Assembly (NCBI RefSeq): GCF_001685485.1
Contig: NZ_BDEL01000001.1
Location: 2,291,501-2,355,500 of the forward strand
Direction of reading: 5' to 3'
DNA length: 64,000 nt
From: Formosa haliotis
Lineage (GTDB): Bacteria > Bacteroidota > Bacteroidia > Flavobacteriales > Flavobacteriaceae
In this document: positions 46,471 to 55,973 of the stretch, piece after piece
How the letters are laid out: each line of letters starts with the position of its first letter
How positions within the stretch are numbered: the first letter of the stretch is position 1
Notes under the pieces: model-generated
Databases searched by the model: none
What the model saw: only the letters and a program-made list of their open reading frames with translations
Told to the model about the DNA's origin: nothing
Translations under genes and position numbers: made by a program

Positions 46471-47244
46471 ATGATTTTACAACACAAAGATTCTCCTATC
46501 TATTTTAGCGATCAAGGTAAAGGCACAGCTATAATTTTACTACATGGTTTTTTAGAAAATAGCAGCATGTGGAAACGGCTAGCACCAAAACTTGCGAAGA
46601 AACACAGAGTTATTTGTATCGACTTATTAGGCCATGGAGACACAGCATGTATTGGATATATTCACACCATGGACGAGATGGCCGATGCGGTTCAGACCGT
46701 TTTGAATCATTTAAAAATAAGACGCTATTATATTGTTGGCCATTCTATGGGTGGCTACGTTGCCTTAGTTTTGGCCGAACGTTTACCCGATAATATTAAA
46801 GGATTGGTTTTAATGAATTCGACTACTAAACCAGATTCTCCAGAACGCATCGCTTTACGAAACCGGGCTATTGAAGTGGTTAAACAAAATTACGAAACCT
46901 TGGTTACGATGTCTATCGCTAATTTATTCAGACCTGAAAACACAGAGAAATTTGCAGATGAAATTGAGTGGCTAAAACAAGAAGCCTTAAGAACTCCGCT
47001 TCAGGGGTATATCGCAGCCCAGGAAGGCATGAAGATTAGACAGGATTTAGATGTATTGCTACATTTTTCGCCTTACAAAAAAATGATAATATACGGGTTA
47101 AACGATCCTGTTTTAGATCCTAAATCTATTATTCAACAAACGCTGAACACCGAAGTAAAATTGGTAGAACTTCCAGACGGACATATGAGTTATATTGAAA
47201 ACGAGAGCGAAGTACTACAAGAATTAATGCATTTCATCGAATAA
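46471..47244 (+). CDS. Alpha/beta hydrolase
   Basis: 257 residues. Oxyanion-hole HGFLEN near the N-terminus, nucleophile elbow GHSMGG with Ser92, the acid in GLNDPVLDP and the His in PDGHMSYIE, giving a complete triad. Similar to BioH-, MenH- and esterase-like proteins; sequence alone does not choose between them. The ATG at 46471 is preferred because the -7 box covers the upstream TTG. Confidence 0.9.
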   Translation: MILQHKDSPIYFSDQGKGTAIILLHGFLENSSMWKRLAPKLAKKHRVICIDLLGHGDTACIGYIHTMDEMADAVQTVLNHLKIRRYYIVGHSMGGYVALVLAERLPDNIKGLVLMNSTTKPDSPERIALRNRAIEVVKQNYETLVTMSIANLFRPENTEKFADEIEWLKQEALRTPLQGYIAAQEGMKIRQDLDVLLHFSPYKKMIIYGLNDPVLDPKSIIQQTLNTEVKLVELPDGHMSYIENESEVLQELMHFIE

Positions 47245-47309
47245 ACACACTGTTTTATCGATTATTTGATTTTTTTTTTCTAAGTTTAAAGTCCTAATAC
47301 CTAATACTT

Positions 47310-47579
47310 ATGAAAAATTCTACTCAAAAAACCAGTGCTTTACCAAAGCTTTATTGTAATTTGTTTGGTCATAATTACGAAGTAACCAAGCAAGTTACCT
47401 ACCATGTAAAGGAATACAAATGTTCGCATTGCAAACGAGAATTAACCACAAATAGTAACGGCAATTTAATAGAACTTACGCCTAAGTTTAAAGAAATTAA
47501 TTCTATTTTAGAACGCATACATAGCTCGAAAATAGCAAGACTTAAAGAACGATCTTTTTCAGAACCTTCTTATTTTTAA
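47310..47579 (+). CDS. Small zinc-ribbon-like protein
   Basis: 89 residues. A short Cys-containing start (LYCNLFGHNYEV) and YKCSHCKRELTTN give three cysteines and one histidine that could bind one zinc, like DUF1660-type small proteins. The basic C-terminal half (IHSSKIARLKERSF) is helical. Follows the hydrolase by 65 bp on the same strand. Function unknown. Confidence 0.65.
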   Translation: MKNSTQKTSALPKLYCNLFGHNYEVTKQVTYHVKEYKCSHCKRELTTNSNGNLIELTPKFKEINSILERIHSSKIARLKERSFSEPSYF

Positions 47580-47595
47580 ACCATCTTAAAAGGTT

Positions 47596-48108
47596 TTAAT
47601 GATCTGAACTTACATCTTTCTGATACAAATTGTATACCGACAGCGGCAGTACTTTTGTCCCTACTTTACGAAAGCCTATGGTTTCGTAATACCTGCAAAG
47701 TTTCGGGTTTTTAGCATCGGCATCAAGCCTTAAATATCGACAGTCCTTCCGTCTAGCTTGCTGTTCTATATCTTGAAGAATTTGCTGTCCTAAGCCCAGA
47801 CCTTTATACGTATCTTTAACAACTAAAGAATGTACATACAATGCGGTTTCGGTTTGTTTACCCCAATACAATTCATCTTCATTTAAAATTTGAACCATCC
47901 CGATTGTTTTATCATCGCCTGTTTTTATAACAAAAAACGCTCCATTCCGTAAACCAGAAGCTACCCATTTCAACTTCTCTTCTGGCGGATCCATCCAATA
48001 TTGCCAATGATCTATATTCATTTTTGCAATGCTTTTAGCCGCTTCTATAAATAAGTCTAAAACCATATCCTTTTCGGAAACATCTATCTTATAAAATTTT
48101 ATTTCCAT
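47596..48108 (-). CDS. GNAT-family N-acetyltransferase
   Basis: 170 residues. GNAT domain with LVVKDTYKGLGLGQQILQDIE (acetyl-CoA loop GLGLGQ, about residues 105-125), LRLDADAKNPKLCRYYE and GFRKVG near the end. Substrate unknown. Convergent with the small zinc-ribbon gene, 16 bp between stops. Confidence 0.87.
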   Translation of the reverse strand: MEIKFYKIDVSEKDMVLDLFIEAAKSIAKMNIDHWQYWMDPPEEKLKWVASGLRNGAFFVIKTGDDKTIGMVQILNEDELYWGKQTETALYVHSLVVKDTYKGLGLGQQILQDIEQQARRKDCRYLRLDADAKNPKLCRYYETIGFRKVGTKVLPLSVYNLYQKDVSSDH

Positions 48109-48410
48109 AGTCTTAGTTCCTTTTAATAGTTCTCATAAGTTCAATATTTAGTATTACAATCCTAAAAAGAAGCTCAAAATACATATCGCCACGTTCTTTA
48201 TAAGCACAAACAACGTTCGAAAATAGGTTGAAATTTAAGTATAAGCTTTAAAAATAACTTCATTTTCAGAACAAATTTCTGCAAACAACCGAAATATCAA
48301 ATCTATAAAAACCCTCCAATTTTTTTTGGCTTTTTCATTAATTCAATAGTTTAAGCTATAGATTATTCCTAAAAAATAGATTCTAAGCTCGTTATACTAA
48401 AAAATTCTAT

Positions 48411-48441
48411 TTGTATATCTATATGCTTTAGCCTATATTTG
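48411..48441 (+). promoter_or_regulatory. Promoter of PL6 alginate lyase gene
   Basis: TTG (48411-48413), 20-bp spacer, TATATTTG (48434-48441): both Bacteroidota boxes at good spacing. The ATG is 74 bp further on; the start point falls inside the operator array. Confidence 0.75.
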
Positions 48442-48476
48442 GTTATCCAGATTGGTTAACCAAAAAGGTTGACCAA
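48439..48476. promoter_or_regulatory. Three 13-bp-phased palindromic operators before PL6 gene
   Basis: TTGGTTATCCAG (48439-48450), TTGGTTAACCAA (48452-48463) and AAGGTTGACCAA (48465-48476) lie head to tail, each 13 bp from the last. The middle one is a perfect palindrome and equals the PL7 operator except for one central base. The array covers the -7 box end and the expected start point, which fits repression. GntR-type binding is an inference. Confidence 0.7.
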
Positions 48477-48515
48477 TTAAAAATCAAACTAAATAATTAA
48501 AACTAGAAACTAAAC

Positions 48516-51123
48516 ATGATGAAAAAAATTACATTATTAATTTTAATGCTATGTACTGTAACAGTCATAGGACAAAACAAAACGTATCTCCTTGATGATC
48601 CTGAAGACGTTAGGGATGTAGAGTACCAAGCCGGAGATGTCGTAATTTTAAAAAATGGAGTTTACGATACCGATGAGCGTATCATTTTTTAGGGTCGGGA
48701 ACGGCAGATAACCCAATTACATTTAGAGCTGAAACACCAGGAGGTGTTATTTTTACTGGGGGACCAAGATTAACCATTGGAGGTTCATCTAATAAAACAA
48801 CAGGAGAAAAATTAGCTACCGGAGAATACTTAATCGTTGATGGGTTTCACTGGAAAGGCGGCTATGGCGCAAGTAACTTTATTGAGTTTAGAAATGGTTA
48901 CGACTTGGCTCACCACAGTACCATTCAAAATTGTGCTATCGATGGTTTAGGAATTGACCCTGACGACATTGAAGAAGGAAAATATGAAAAACATAGATGG
49001 GTCGTATTATTTGGAACCTATAATAGTGTTTTAAATTGTTCGTTTATGAACAAAACTAGCGCAGGAGCCTTAGTACTGGCAGAATATGCATATAATGCTT
49101 GGGGACCACCATACAACAGTGACGATCCTGATTACGAAACCAACAATACACGCTGCGATTTAGTAGGCCATACGATTAGTAATAATTACTTTTATAATTA
49201 TGAAAAAAGGATCAGTCTTTCCAGAATGCTGGAGATAGCGAAACCATTCGTATTGGTACTAGTGAATACCAAAACGTAAATAGTGGTGCTTTAGTAAACA
49301 ACAACTATTTTGTGCAATGCGATGGTGAAAACGAAATTATTACCAATAAAAGTAAAAACAACTCTTACATTAATAATACCTTTAGAAGAAGTAGAGGGTC
49401 TTTAGTATTACGTCACGGATCTAATGCTATTGTAGAAGGCAATTACTTTTTAGGAGAAAACGTTGATGGTACAGGAGGAATTAGAATTACAGACAGCGAA
49501 CACACCATTACAAACAATTATATACAAGATTGTATTACCGTTTTAGATCAAGCAAAATGGAATAACGGTATCACCTTTATGGGTGGTGGCGATAATAATT
49601 CGGTAGAATGTACTTCAACAAGTGTTTCAAACGGGTATCAAAAAACAGAAAACATTAACCTTTCTAGAAATACTATTGTAAACACGAATGCGCCGTTATT
49701 TTATAACGAAGATAAAGGTTCTACAGATCCTACTGGAGCAGTTACAGATAATTTAATTTATTTCGCTGCTAATAATCCAAATATTACCGATGTTATATCT
49801 GGTGATACTGATGATGCTTATAAAAATCTTGGTACAAAACTAGACTATTTGGGTAACGTTTATACAGGAACAGCATTAGGTGTAGAAAACGATGGTTTTG
49901 CCGAAGACAACGGAATTATGGCCGATGTAGATGGCGAAATCTTTACATTTTCTGGAGCAGACGGAAAAGGTGCAGATATGGGTATTTACAAACCCACTAC
50001 AGACGATATGGTTGGTCATGGTATTGGAGCTTGTTTCTTAGACAGTACGGGAGCAAACATTACCAATGGAGATTGTACCATTCAAATTCCAGAATCTATA
50101 GTTGTTGGAAGTGTACCAACTTTTACTTTTGAAGCAGGAGCTGAAAGTGTTGATGTAACAGCAAATGTAGGATGGACTGCAGTTTCTAATAACGATTGGA
50201 TTACTATTGATACAGATGGAGCAGATGGAAACGCAACTGTTCTTGTAAGCGTAACAGAGAATACAGATTTATCTACCAGAACTGGTACGGTAACCTTTAC
50301 TCAGGTTCCAGGTGGAGACGACATTGTAAAAACCTTAACTGTAAATCAGGATGGCGGACCGCGTACCAATTTAATTAACACGGGTGAATCAGACGACCCA
50401 GTATCTGTATTTTACGTTTCAAAAGAAAACTCGTCTAAAGATGAAGTGGCAACAAACTCTTTAGATAAAGACCCAAATTCTGTTTGGACTGCCGATGATG
50501 GTTCTGTTGTAGCTGGTGATATTAAGGGTGATGGAGAATATGTAATTTACGATTTAGGAGACTCTTATACTTTAGATTTCTTACAATTTAACACTACCAA
50601 TAAAAGTGACGCTTTCGGATTCCAAATTCTAGTTTCCGCTACCGGTACCGATGACGCCGATTTTTCTATGATTTTACCAACTGCAGGTGATTTATTATAT
50701 ACTGCTACAGGAACGACAGAGTTTAACGAGTACGAAATTGATGCAGAAGCACGTTACGTTAAAATTATTGGATACGGAAGATTTAATGAGGATAGAACGA
50801 AAAGAGAAAGCGCTTGGACTGCTGTTGGAGAGATTGAATTTTTCGGATCGAAAACTTTATCTTCAAATGATTTTACTGCAAACGACTTAAAATTATATCC
50901 AAACCCTGTTACTAATGGCGTTTTATACTTAAATAAAAAATCGAACGATTACAATAACTTAAGAGTCTATGATGTTTCTGGTAAAACTATTTTAACCAGA
51001 ACTCTTAATTCATCTTTAAATAAAGAAGAAATTAACGTATCTTCATTATCTCAAGGTTTATATTTTGTAGAAATTTCAAGAGGTAACAGCAGAGCTGTAA
51101 GCAAGGTTATTATTTCTAAATAA
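48516..51123 (+). pseudogene. PL6 alginate lyase with BACON, F5/8C and T9SS tail; two frameshifts
   Basis: Three frames join into one 869-residue protein if single bases are restored in the T6 run at 48685-48690 (DERIIFLGSGTADN) and the A6 run at 49203-49208 (NYEKKDQSFQNAG). Order: signal peptide (VIGQ), PL6 right-handed beta-helix (about 25-525) with the catalytic Lys of ITNKSKNN and Arg of LVLRHG intact, BACON domain (about 530-610), discoidin-like F5/8 type C sugar-binding domain (about 620-780), and a T9SS sorting tail (LYPNPVTNG...VSKVIISK). PL6 enzymes cleave alginate by beta-elimination. Every domain is intact apart from the two lost bases. Confidence 0.88.
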
Positions 51124-51150
51124 GCATTTACACCTAATTTCAAATACTGA

Positions 51151-51190
51151 AAAATCCTCAGAGCTTTAAAACTCTGAGGATTTTATTTTT
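51151..51190 (+). terminator. Rho-independent terminator after PL6 gene
   Basis: AAAATCCTCAGAG (51151-51163) and CTCTGAGGATTTT (51172-51184) form a 13-bp stem with an 8-base loop and T-rich tail, 28 bp after the stop. Confidence 0.88.
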
Positions 51191-51316
51191 GTATATGATT
51201 AACGAGCGTAGCTCCAAAAAAACAAAGCTTTTATAGCTCCGGTTTACTTAAATTCAGATGCTTTACAAACCAAAAAGCACGGCTACACAGCAACGTCAAT
51301 CTGTTATTTCAATGTT

Positions 51317-52369
51317 TTATTGGTCTTTACTCAATGCGTTCCAACCTTGTGCTTTTAATGGAATTTTGGTTTCAGCTCGTGTTACAAGATGCATTCCTGC
51401 ACTTTCTTCAGTCATAAATCCAATAACAGTTAAATTTGGGTTTGCTTTAATTTTAGGAAAGTCCTCTTGAGAAATAGTAAATAACAATTCGTAATCTTCT
51501 CCTCCACTTAATGCAACTGTAGTACCATCAATATCAAACTCCTCGCAAGTACTGATAAATTGCGGGTCTAACGGAATTTTGTTTTCGTATAAATCGCACC
51601 CCACTTTACTTTGCTTACAGATATGTATAATTTCAGAAGATAATCCATCGCTAATATCAATCATAGCGGTTGGTTTTACATCAAGATCTTTAAGTAACTT
51701 AACAATATCTTGGCGTGCCTCAGGTTTTAATTGACGCTCAATTATATACGTATAAGGCTCGAGATCCGGCTGGTTATTAGGATTTACCTTAAAAACTTCT
51801 TTCTCTCTTTCCAGCACCTGAAGTCCCATATACGCACCTCCAATATCTCCGGTTACCACTAACAAATCGTTAGGTTTTGCTCCATTTCTATACACCACAT
51901 CCTCTTTAGAAACAGTTCCTAATGCCGTAACCGAAATTAGTAAACCTGTTGTAGAAGAAGTCGTATCTCCACCAATAAGATCTACACCGTATAACTTTGC
52001 GGCCGTTTCTATACCTGCATATAATTCTTCAATCGCTTCTAAAGGAAAACGGTTAGACATGGCTATAGATACCGTAATTTGCGTGGCTTGCGCATTCATA
52101 GCAAACACATCAGACAAATTCACAATAACTGCTTTATAACCTAAATGTTTCAACGGTACATAGCTCAAATCAAAATGTACGCCTTCTACCAATAAATCTG
52201 TGGTAACTACCACTTGTTTATCTTTAAAATCTAGAACAGCAGCATCATCGCCAACACCTTTAACTGTTGAGTCTTGTTTAATTTCGAAATGTTTCGTTAG
52301 GTGATCGATAAGGCCGAACTCCCCTAACTGACTTAAATCTGTACGTTGTTGGTTTTTATCTTCTATCAT
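51317..52369 (-). CDS. thiL: Thiamine-monophosphate kinase
   Basis: 350 residues. It phosphorylates thiamine monophosphate to the active cofactor. Family motifs: GEFGLIDHL, GVGDDAAVL, TTDLLVEGVHFD, NLSDVFAMNA, GGDTTSS, VTGDIGGAYMG, MIDISDGLSSE and ALSGGEDYELLF. A TATTTTTG box lies 4 bp upstream of the ATG, so the message is probably leaderless. No thi genes are adjacent. Confidence 0.95.
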   Translation of the reverse strand: MIEDKNQQRTDLSQLGEFGLIDHLTKHFEIKQDSTVKGVGDDAAVLDFKDKQVVVTTDLLVEGVHFDLSYVPLKHLGYKAVIVNLSDVFAMNAQATQITVSIAMSNRFPLEAIEELYAGIETAAKLYGVDLIGGDTTSSTTGLLISVTALGTVSKEDVVYRNGAKPNDLLVVTGDIGGAYMGLQVLEREKEVFKVNPNNQPDLEPYTYIIERQLKPEARQDIVKLLKDLDVKPTAMIDISDGLSSEIIHICKQSKVGCDLYENKIPLDPQFISTCEEFDIDGTTVALSGGEDYELLFTISQEDFPKIKANPNLTVIGFMTEESAGMHLVTRAETKIPLKAQGWNALSKDQ

Positions 52370-52373
52370 ACTG

Positions 52374-52381
52374 CAAAAATA
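52374..52381 (-). promoter_or_regulatory. -7 box of thiL, 4 bp from ATG
   Basis: TATTTTTG then CAGT then ATG on the minus strand, the same layout as at glyS. Confidence 0.6.
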
Positions 52382-52738
52382 AGAAGCTTATTTATAATTA
52401 TGCCAAAACAATATTAATATCGACGAAAAAGTACAAATTTCGGCTATTTCAAGAATGTTGCAATTAAAATTTTAAGCGTAAGAACCGGCAGATACCAATT
52501 TTACTTTAACCTTAAATTGTATAGTATTAACGAACCAATAACAAGGTTAAGTCTCACAATTACTTATATTTACATCATGTTTGCATAAACCATAAAAAAA
52601 GACTTAAAAGTACTCGTGTTTCAGGTCTTTGGCTGAAGAATTCGTAAACTTTTTAGTCATAAAAATACAATAGTTAAAATCAATCTCACCATTAACTAAT
52701 ATAATGTAAGGTTCTATGGTTAAACCCTACTTAAATTG

Positions 52739-52746
52739 TATATTTG
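52739..52746 (+). promoter_or_regulatory. -7 box of suf operon
   Basis: TATATTTG fits TAnnTTTG and ends 30 bp before the sufA ATG. No IscR- or Fur-like operator was recognised by eye. Confidence 0.55.
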
Positions 52747-52776
52747 CTCACTCTTTAGAATTAATCTATTTAATTT

Positions 52777-53106
52777 ATGATAAAAGTATCTGAAACAGCC
52801 AAAAAGAAAGTCATTGAATTAATGACCGAGGATGGATATAATGCAGCCACCGATTATGTTCGTGTTGGTGTTAAAAGTGGTGGTTGTTCTGGTTTGTCAT
52901 ACGATTTAAAATTTGACAAAGAACAACAAGAAGACGACAAGGTCTTCGAGGCTAACGACATAAAAATAATTGTCGACAAAAAAAGTTTCTTGTATTTAAT
53001 TGGAACCACACTAGAATATTCTGGAGGTTTAAATGGTACAGGCTTTGTGTTTAACAATCCTAACGCAAACAGAACTTGCGGATGTGGGGAAAGTTTTTCA
53101 TTATAA
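52777..53106 (+). CDS. sufA: A-type iron-sulfur carrier, SufA/IscA family
   Basis: 109 residues. Carries iron-sulfur clusters from the scaffold to target proteins. The three conserved cysteines are present: one in SGGCSGLSY and two in CGCGESF at the C-terminus. First gene of the suf operon, 137 bp before sufB. Naming within the A-type family (SufA, IscA, ErpA) rests on this context. Confidence 0.9.
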   Translation: MIKVSETAKKKVIELMTEDGYNAATDYVRVGVKSGGCSGLSYDLKFDKEQQEDDKVFEANDIKIIVDKKSFLYLIGTTLEYSGGLNGTGFVFNNPNANRTCGCGESFSL

Positions 53107-53243
53107 CAACGTCTTTCAATTGTTTTTAGAATTTAAGAAAACGACAAAAAAATTAAAATTTAAAGTAAATAAAGTATAGTTAGGTGTTTCATTTTTATTT
53201 AAACACAAGTTTATAATTAGTACTTTATATAACATTAAAACAC

Positions 53244-54692
53244 ATGAGTAAGTATACAGAGGATGACTTAAGGGAAGAATTAAAAACCAAAGAATACGAA
53301 TATGGTTTTTACACAGATATTGAATCTGACACCTTTCCTGTAGGTTTAAATGAAGATATTGTACGCGCTATTTCACTAAAGAAAGAAGAACCACAATGGA
53401 TGACCGAATGGCGACTTGAAGCTTTTCGTGCTTGGGAAGAAATGATTGAACCAGAATGGGCCAATGTACATTATACCAAGCCAGATTTTCAGGCCATCTC
53501 CTATTATTCGGCACCAAATAGCAAACCTAAATATGATAGTTTAGACGAAGTAGACCCAGAATTATTAGCCACATTTGCTAAACTTGGAATCTCTTTAGAC
53601 GAACAGAAAAAATTAGCTGGTGTAGCTATGGATGTTGTAGTAGACTCGGTTTCTGTAGCAACAACCTTCAAAAAAACACTAGGAGAAAAAGGTATTATTT
53701 TTTGCTCAATTAGTGAGGCAATAAAAGAACACCCAGAACTAGTAAAGAAATATTTAGGGACTATAGTGCCGCAAAAAGATAACTTTTATGCCGCTTTAAA
53801 CAGTGCTGTTTTTAGCGATGGTTCGTTTTGTTACATTCCAAAAGGCGTACGTTGCCCAATGGAATTATCTACCTATTTTAGAATTAACCAAGCTGGTACC
53901 GGACAGTTCGAGCGTACTTTAGTTATTGCAGACGAAGGTAGTTATGTTAGCTACCTAGAAGGGTGTACAGCACCAAGCCGTGACGAAAATCAATTACACG
54001 CTGCTGTTGTAGAACTAATTGCTTTAGACGATGCCGAAATAAAATACTCTACCGTGCAAAACTGGTTTCCAGGAAATGCTGAAGGTAAAGGAGGGGTTTA
54101 CAACTTTGTAACCAAACGTGGACTTTGCGAAAAAAATGCTAAAATATCTTGGACCCAAGTTGAAACCGGTTCTGCAGTAACCTGGAAATACCCTAGTTGT
54201 ATATTAAAAGGAGATAACTCTATTGGAGAATTTTACTCGATAGCAGTAACCAATAATTATCAGCAAGCCGATACCGGAACAAAAATGATTCACTTAGGGA
54301 AAAACACTAAATCTACCATTATTAGTAAAGGAATCTCGGCAGGTAAATCTCAAAACTCATACAGAGGTTTAGTACAAATTAGTCCAAGAGCAGAAAACGC
54401 GCGTAACTTCTCGCAGTGCGATAGTTTATTAATGGGTAACGAATGTGGTGCACATACCTTCCCATATATTGAAGCTAAAAACAAAACCGCACAAATAGAA
54501 CACGAGGCTACAACAAGTAAAATTGGTGAAGACCAAATTTTTTACTGTAACCAACGAGGTATCGATACAGAAAAAGCGATTGCTTTAATTGTAAACGGAT
54601 TTAGTAAGGACGTTTTAAACAAATTACCAATGGAATTTGCTGTAGAAGCTCAAAAACTTTTAGAAATTAGTTTAGAAGGTTCAGTAGGATAA
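53244..54692 (+). CDS. sufB: SUF scaffold subunit SufB
   Basis: 482 residues. SufB with SufC and SufD forms the SufBC2D complex on which iron-sulfur clusters are built. N-terminal [19 protein letters not shown], the beta-helix core ([35 protein letters not shown]) with the conserved Cys of EGCTAP, and the C-terminal [16 protein letters not shown] and [16 protein letters not shown] are typical. Full length. Confidence 0.97.
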   Translation: MSKYTEDDLREELKTKEYEYGFYTDIESDTFPVGLNEDIVRAISLKKEEPQWMTEWRLEAFRAWEEMIEPEWANVHYTKPDFQAISYYSAPNSKPKYDSLDEVDPELLATFAKLGISLDEQKKLAGVAMDVVVDSVSVATTFKKTLGEKGIIFCSISEAIKEHPELVKKYLGTIVPQKDNFYAALNSAVFSDGSFCYIPKGVRCPMELSTYFRINQAGTGQFERTLVIADEGSYVSYLEGCTAPSRDENQLHAAVVELIALDDAEIKYSTVQNWFPGNAEGKGGVYNFVTKRGLCEKNAKISWTQVETGSAVTWKYPSCILKGDNSIGEFYSIAVTNNYQQADTGTKMIHLGKNTKSTIISKGISAGKSQNSYRGLVQISPRAENARNFSQCDSLLMGNECGAHTFPYIEAKNKTAQIEHEATTSKIGEDQIFYCNQRGIDTEKAIALIVNGFSKDVLNKLPMEFAVEAQKLLEISLEGSVG

Positions 54693-54728
54693 AAATTCAA
54701 GAAAAACAGATTTAAAATTCGTATTAAT

Positions 54729-55130
54729 ATGAAAAAAGCACTTATAGTTTTACTTTGCCTTTCGGTATTTATAAGCTGTAAAAACGATACTAAATCAACT
54801 TCAGAAACTACTTCAACAGAACACAATGAAGATTCTAAAGTTTTAAAAGGAGAATTTGTGTATTATGCAGATGCTGCCGTTTTACAAACAACAGATCAGA
54901 TTTATGGTGTTATTATAAACAAAAAAATGCACGACTTAGATACCCAAGCTAAAGCATTTAAAAAAGAAGACACCGATATGGTTTTTGTAGAAGTAAAAGG
55001 TCTTATAAAGCCGAAACCAGAAGGACAAGAAGGCTGGCCGTTTCAAGTAGAAATAACAGACATTATAAATGTTAGTGCTTCGAAAAACCAAGACGAGCAC
55101 ACTATAAAAATAAAAGACACCAATAATTAA
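54729..55130 (+). CDS. Small lipoprotein inside suf operon
   Basis: 133 residues. Lipobox FISC gives Cys17, followed by a Ser/Thr/Glu-rich linker and an OB-fold-like beta domain (LKGEFVYYADAAVLQTTDQIYGVIIN, shortened; ending EVEITDIINVSAS) of the NlpE-like kind. No cysteine remains in the mature part, so it does not itself carry a cluster. It stands 36 bp after sufB and 11 bp before sufC, hence surely cotranscribed, though an envelope protein has no known place in cluster assembly. Confidence 0.8.
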   Translation: MKKALIVLLCLSVFISCKNDTKSTSETTSTEHNEDSKVLKGEFVYYADAAVLQTTDQIYGVIINKKMHDLDTQAKAFKKEDTDMVFVEVKGLIKPKPEGQEGWPFQVEITDIINVSASKNQDEHTIKIKDTNN

Positions 55131-55141
55131 GATAAAGAGTA

Positions 55142-55894
55142 ATGTTAAAGATTAATAATTTACACGCAAGCGTAGAAGATAAAGGGATTTTAAAGGGCAT
55201 TAACATAGAAGTTAACCCTGGAGAAGTTCATGCTATTATGGGACCAAACGGTTCTGGTAAAAGTACGTTATCTGCTGTTATCGCTGGAAAAGAAGAATAT
55301 GAAGTAACTGATGGTGAGATTTTCTTTGACGGAGAAAACATTGAAGAATTATCTGCAGAAGAACGCGCACATAAAGGTATCTTTTTATCGTTTCAATACC
55401 CTGTAGAAATTCCAGGTGTTTCTGTAACCAATTTTATGAAAACTGCGATTAACGAAACTCGTAAAGCTAAAGGTTTACCAGATATGCCAGCTAACGAAAT
55501 GTTGAAGTTAATTCGCGAAAAAGCAGAGCTGTTAGAAATTGATAGAAAATTTTTATCGCGTTCGCTTAACCAAGGTTTTTCTGGTGGAGAGAAAAAACGT
55601 AACGAAATTTTCCAAATGGCGATGTTAGATCCAAAATTAGCCATTCTAGATGAAACCGATTCTGGTTTAGATATTGATGCTTTACGTATAGTAGCAAATG
55701 GTGTAAACAAATTAAAAAGCAAAGACAACGCTGTTGTTGTAATTACACACTACCAACGTTTATTAGATTATATCGTTCCAGATTTTGTACACGTATTGTA
55801 CAACGGACGCATAGTTAAATCTGGAGGAAAAGAATTAGCGCACCAACTTGAAGAAAAAGGTTACGACTGGATTAAAGAAGAAGTTAATGCGTAA
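55142..55894 (+). CDS. sufC: SUF ATPase SufC
   Basis: 250 residues, ABC-type ATPase of the SufBC2D complex. Walker [10 protein letters not shown] (about 36-44), signature [10 protein letters not shown], Walker [13 protein letters not shown] and switch His in VITHYQ. No membrane part, as expected for SufC. Confidence 0.97.
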   Translation: MLKINNLHASVEDKGILKGINIEVNPGEVHAIMGPNGSGKSTLSAVIAGKEEYEVTDGEIFFDGENIEELSAEERAHKGIFLSFQYPVEIPGVSVTNFMKTAINETRKAKGLPDMPANEMLKLIREKAELLEIDRKFLSRSLNQGFSGGEKKRNEIFQMAMLDPKLAILDETDSGLDIDALRIVANGVNKLKSKDNAVVVITHYQRLLDYIVPDFVHVLYNGRIVKSGGKELAHQLEEKGYDWIKEEVNA

Positions 55895-55973
55895 AATTAG
55901 TTTGTAGTTTAAGGTTTCAAGTTTGTAGATGCAAACTAAAAACTAATAACAAAAAACTAACAACAAAAGACAA

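Larger units (their letters stand above)
48109..48515. other. Divergent intergenic region, PL6 gene control region
   Basis: The left 300 bp shows nothing clear. The right part carries the PL6 promoter (48411-48441) and a triple palindrome (48439-48476), described separately. Confidence 0.6.
52370..52776. other. Divergent intergenic region of thiL and suf operon
   Basis: The thiL -7 box is at the left end and the sufA -7 box (52739-52746) near the right end. Nothing else is recognised in the 350 bp between. Confidence 0.55.

Noticed and set aside
49280..49311. PL6 region as three separate small genes
   Set aside because: The beta-helix sequence runs unbroken across both gaps once one base is restored at each homopolymer.
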